Assembly (NCBI GenBank): GCA_946478935.1
Contig: CAMLEL010000149.1
Coordinates: 1-6,321, forward strand
Direction: 5' to 3'
DNA: 6,321 nucleotides
Source: an uncultured Armatimonadota bacterium
GTDB taxonomy: Bacteria; Armatimonadota; Fimbriimonadia; Fimbriimonadales; Fimbriimonadaceae
Program-made: the position numbers and the translations under genes
In this document: in pieces, positions 6,116 through 6,321 of the stretch
Layout of the letters: each line of letters starts with the position of its first letter
Position numbering within the stretch: the first letter of the stretch is position 1
The notes under the pieces: model-generated
Seen by the model: the letters and a program-made list of their open reading frames with translations, nothing else
What the model was told of the DNA's origin: nothing
The model's database searches: none

Positions 6116-6321
6116 ATGAGCATTGGTAATTTCCGCTTTCCCCTGCCCGCGAACGAACCAGTTCTGAACTATGGTTCGGGTTCGCCCGAGAGAAAGCGCC
6201 TCAAAGAAGTCCTCGCCGAGCTAAAGGGGACCGAGGCGGATGTGCCGATGGTCATTGGAGGCGCCGACGTCAGAACGGGCAATTTGAAGGAACTGCGTCC
6301 GCCTCATGAGATCGGGCATCT
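6116..6321 (+). CDS. pruA: 1-pyrroline-5-carboxylate dehydrogenase, N-terminal part (runs off the right edge)
   Basis: The first 68 codons are present and the frame is open at the window end. The N-terminus reads MSIGNFRFPLPANEPVLNYG, then GSPERKRLKEVLAELKG, then DVPMVIGGADVRTG, then RPPHEIGH. The NEPVLNY...GSPER...L...L order, an IP/VP-V-IGG strand and a PP-H-E segment match the amino-terminal region of the stand-alone, ALDH4-like P5C dehydrogenases, which oxidise glutamate semialdehyde to glutamate with NAD+ in proline and arginine catabolism. The catalytic Cys and Glu lie outside the window and could not be checked. The ATG at 6116 is the only start codon in this frame after the DAHP synthase stop. 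There is no Shine-Dalgarno sequence, and a sigma70-like promoter sits directly upstream. Another aldehyde dehydrogenase family is possible but less likely given this N-terminus. Confidence 0.8.
   Translation, partial: MSIGNFRFPLPANEPVLNYGSGSPERKRLKEVLAELKGTEADVPMVIGGADVRTGNLKELRPPHEIGH

Noticed and set aside
1..6321. CRISPR array, tRNA/rRNA, insertion sequence, phage or defence genes
   Set aside because: No direct repeat arrays, transposase or integrase motifs, terminal inverted repeats or tRNA-like cloverleaf sequences were found on either strand.

Overview
This is a 6.3 kb stretch of an ordinary bacterial chromosome, moderately GC-rich (about mid-50s percent from spot counts of a few lines). 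It carries three complete genes and two partial genes at the edges. No RNA genes, mobile elements, CRISPR arrays or long repeats were seen. The lineage cannot be fixed from the sequence alone. The mix of a bacterial pyruvate phosphate dikinase, an AroG-type DAHP synthase, a eukaryote-like P5C dehydrogenase and a CxxCH / cyclase-like-repeat / ankyrin protein suggests an environmental phylum such as Armatimonadota (Fimbriimonas-like) or Acidobacteriota. That is inference from general familiarity, not a database result.

Layout: (1) 1-219, + strand, is the C-terminal end of an unrecognised protein. (2) 295-3015, + strand, is ppdK, complete at 906 codons with all catalytic residues, preceded by AGGAG and an in-frame stop. 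(3) 3016-3072 is a short convergent gap filled largely by a perfect 12-bp inverted repeat, a likely shared terminator without a U-tract. (4) 3073-4917, - strand, is an exported protein with a signal peptide, one CxxCH haem-binding motif, an alpha/alpha-barrel region with three QxADGxW motifs, and about eight C-terminal ankyrin repeats. (5) 4918-5026 is a divergent promoter region. (6) 5027-6061, + strand, is a class I DAHP synthase whose key residues match E. coli AroG almost number for number. (7) From 6116 to the right edge, + strand, is the N-terminus of a 1-pyrroline-5-carboxylate dehydrogenase, with a good sigma70-like promoter placed so that transcription would start at the ATG.

How the genes relate: PPDK interconverts pyruvate and phosphoenolpyruvate, and DAHP synthase uses PEP to enter the shikimate pathway, so both genes touch the PEP node. 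They are separated by an opposing gene, so they are not an operon. P5C dehydrogenase belongs to proline/arginine catabolism and seems to have its own promoter. The exported ankyrin protein has no evident metabolic link to its neighbours. It is the least conventional gene here and the best candidate for new biology. I see no multi-gene system, and most of the window is core metabolism.
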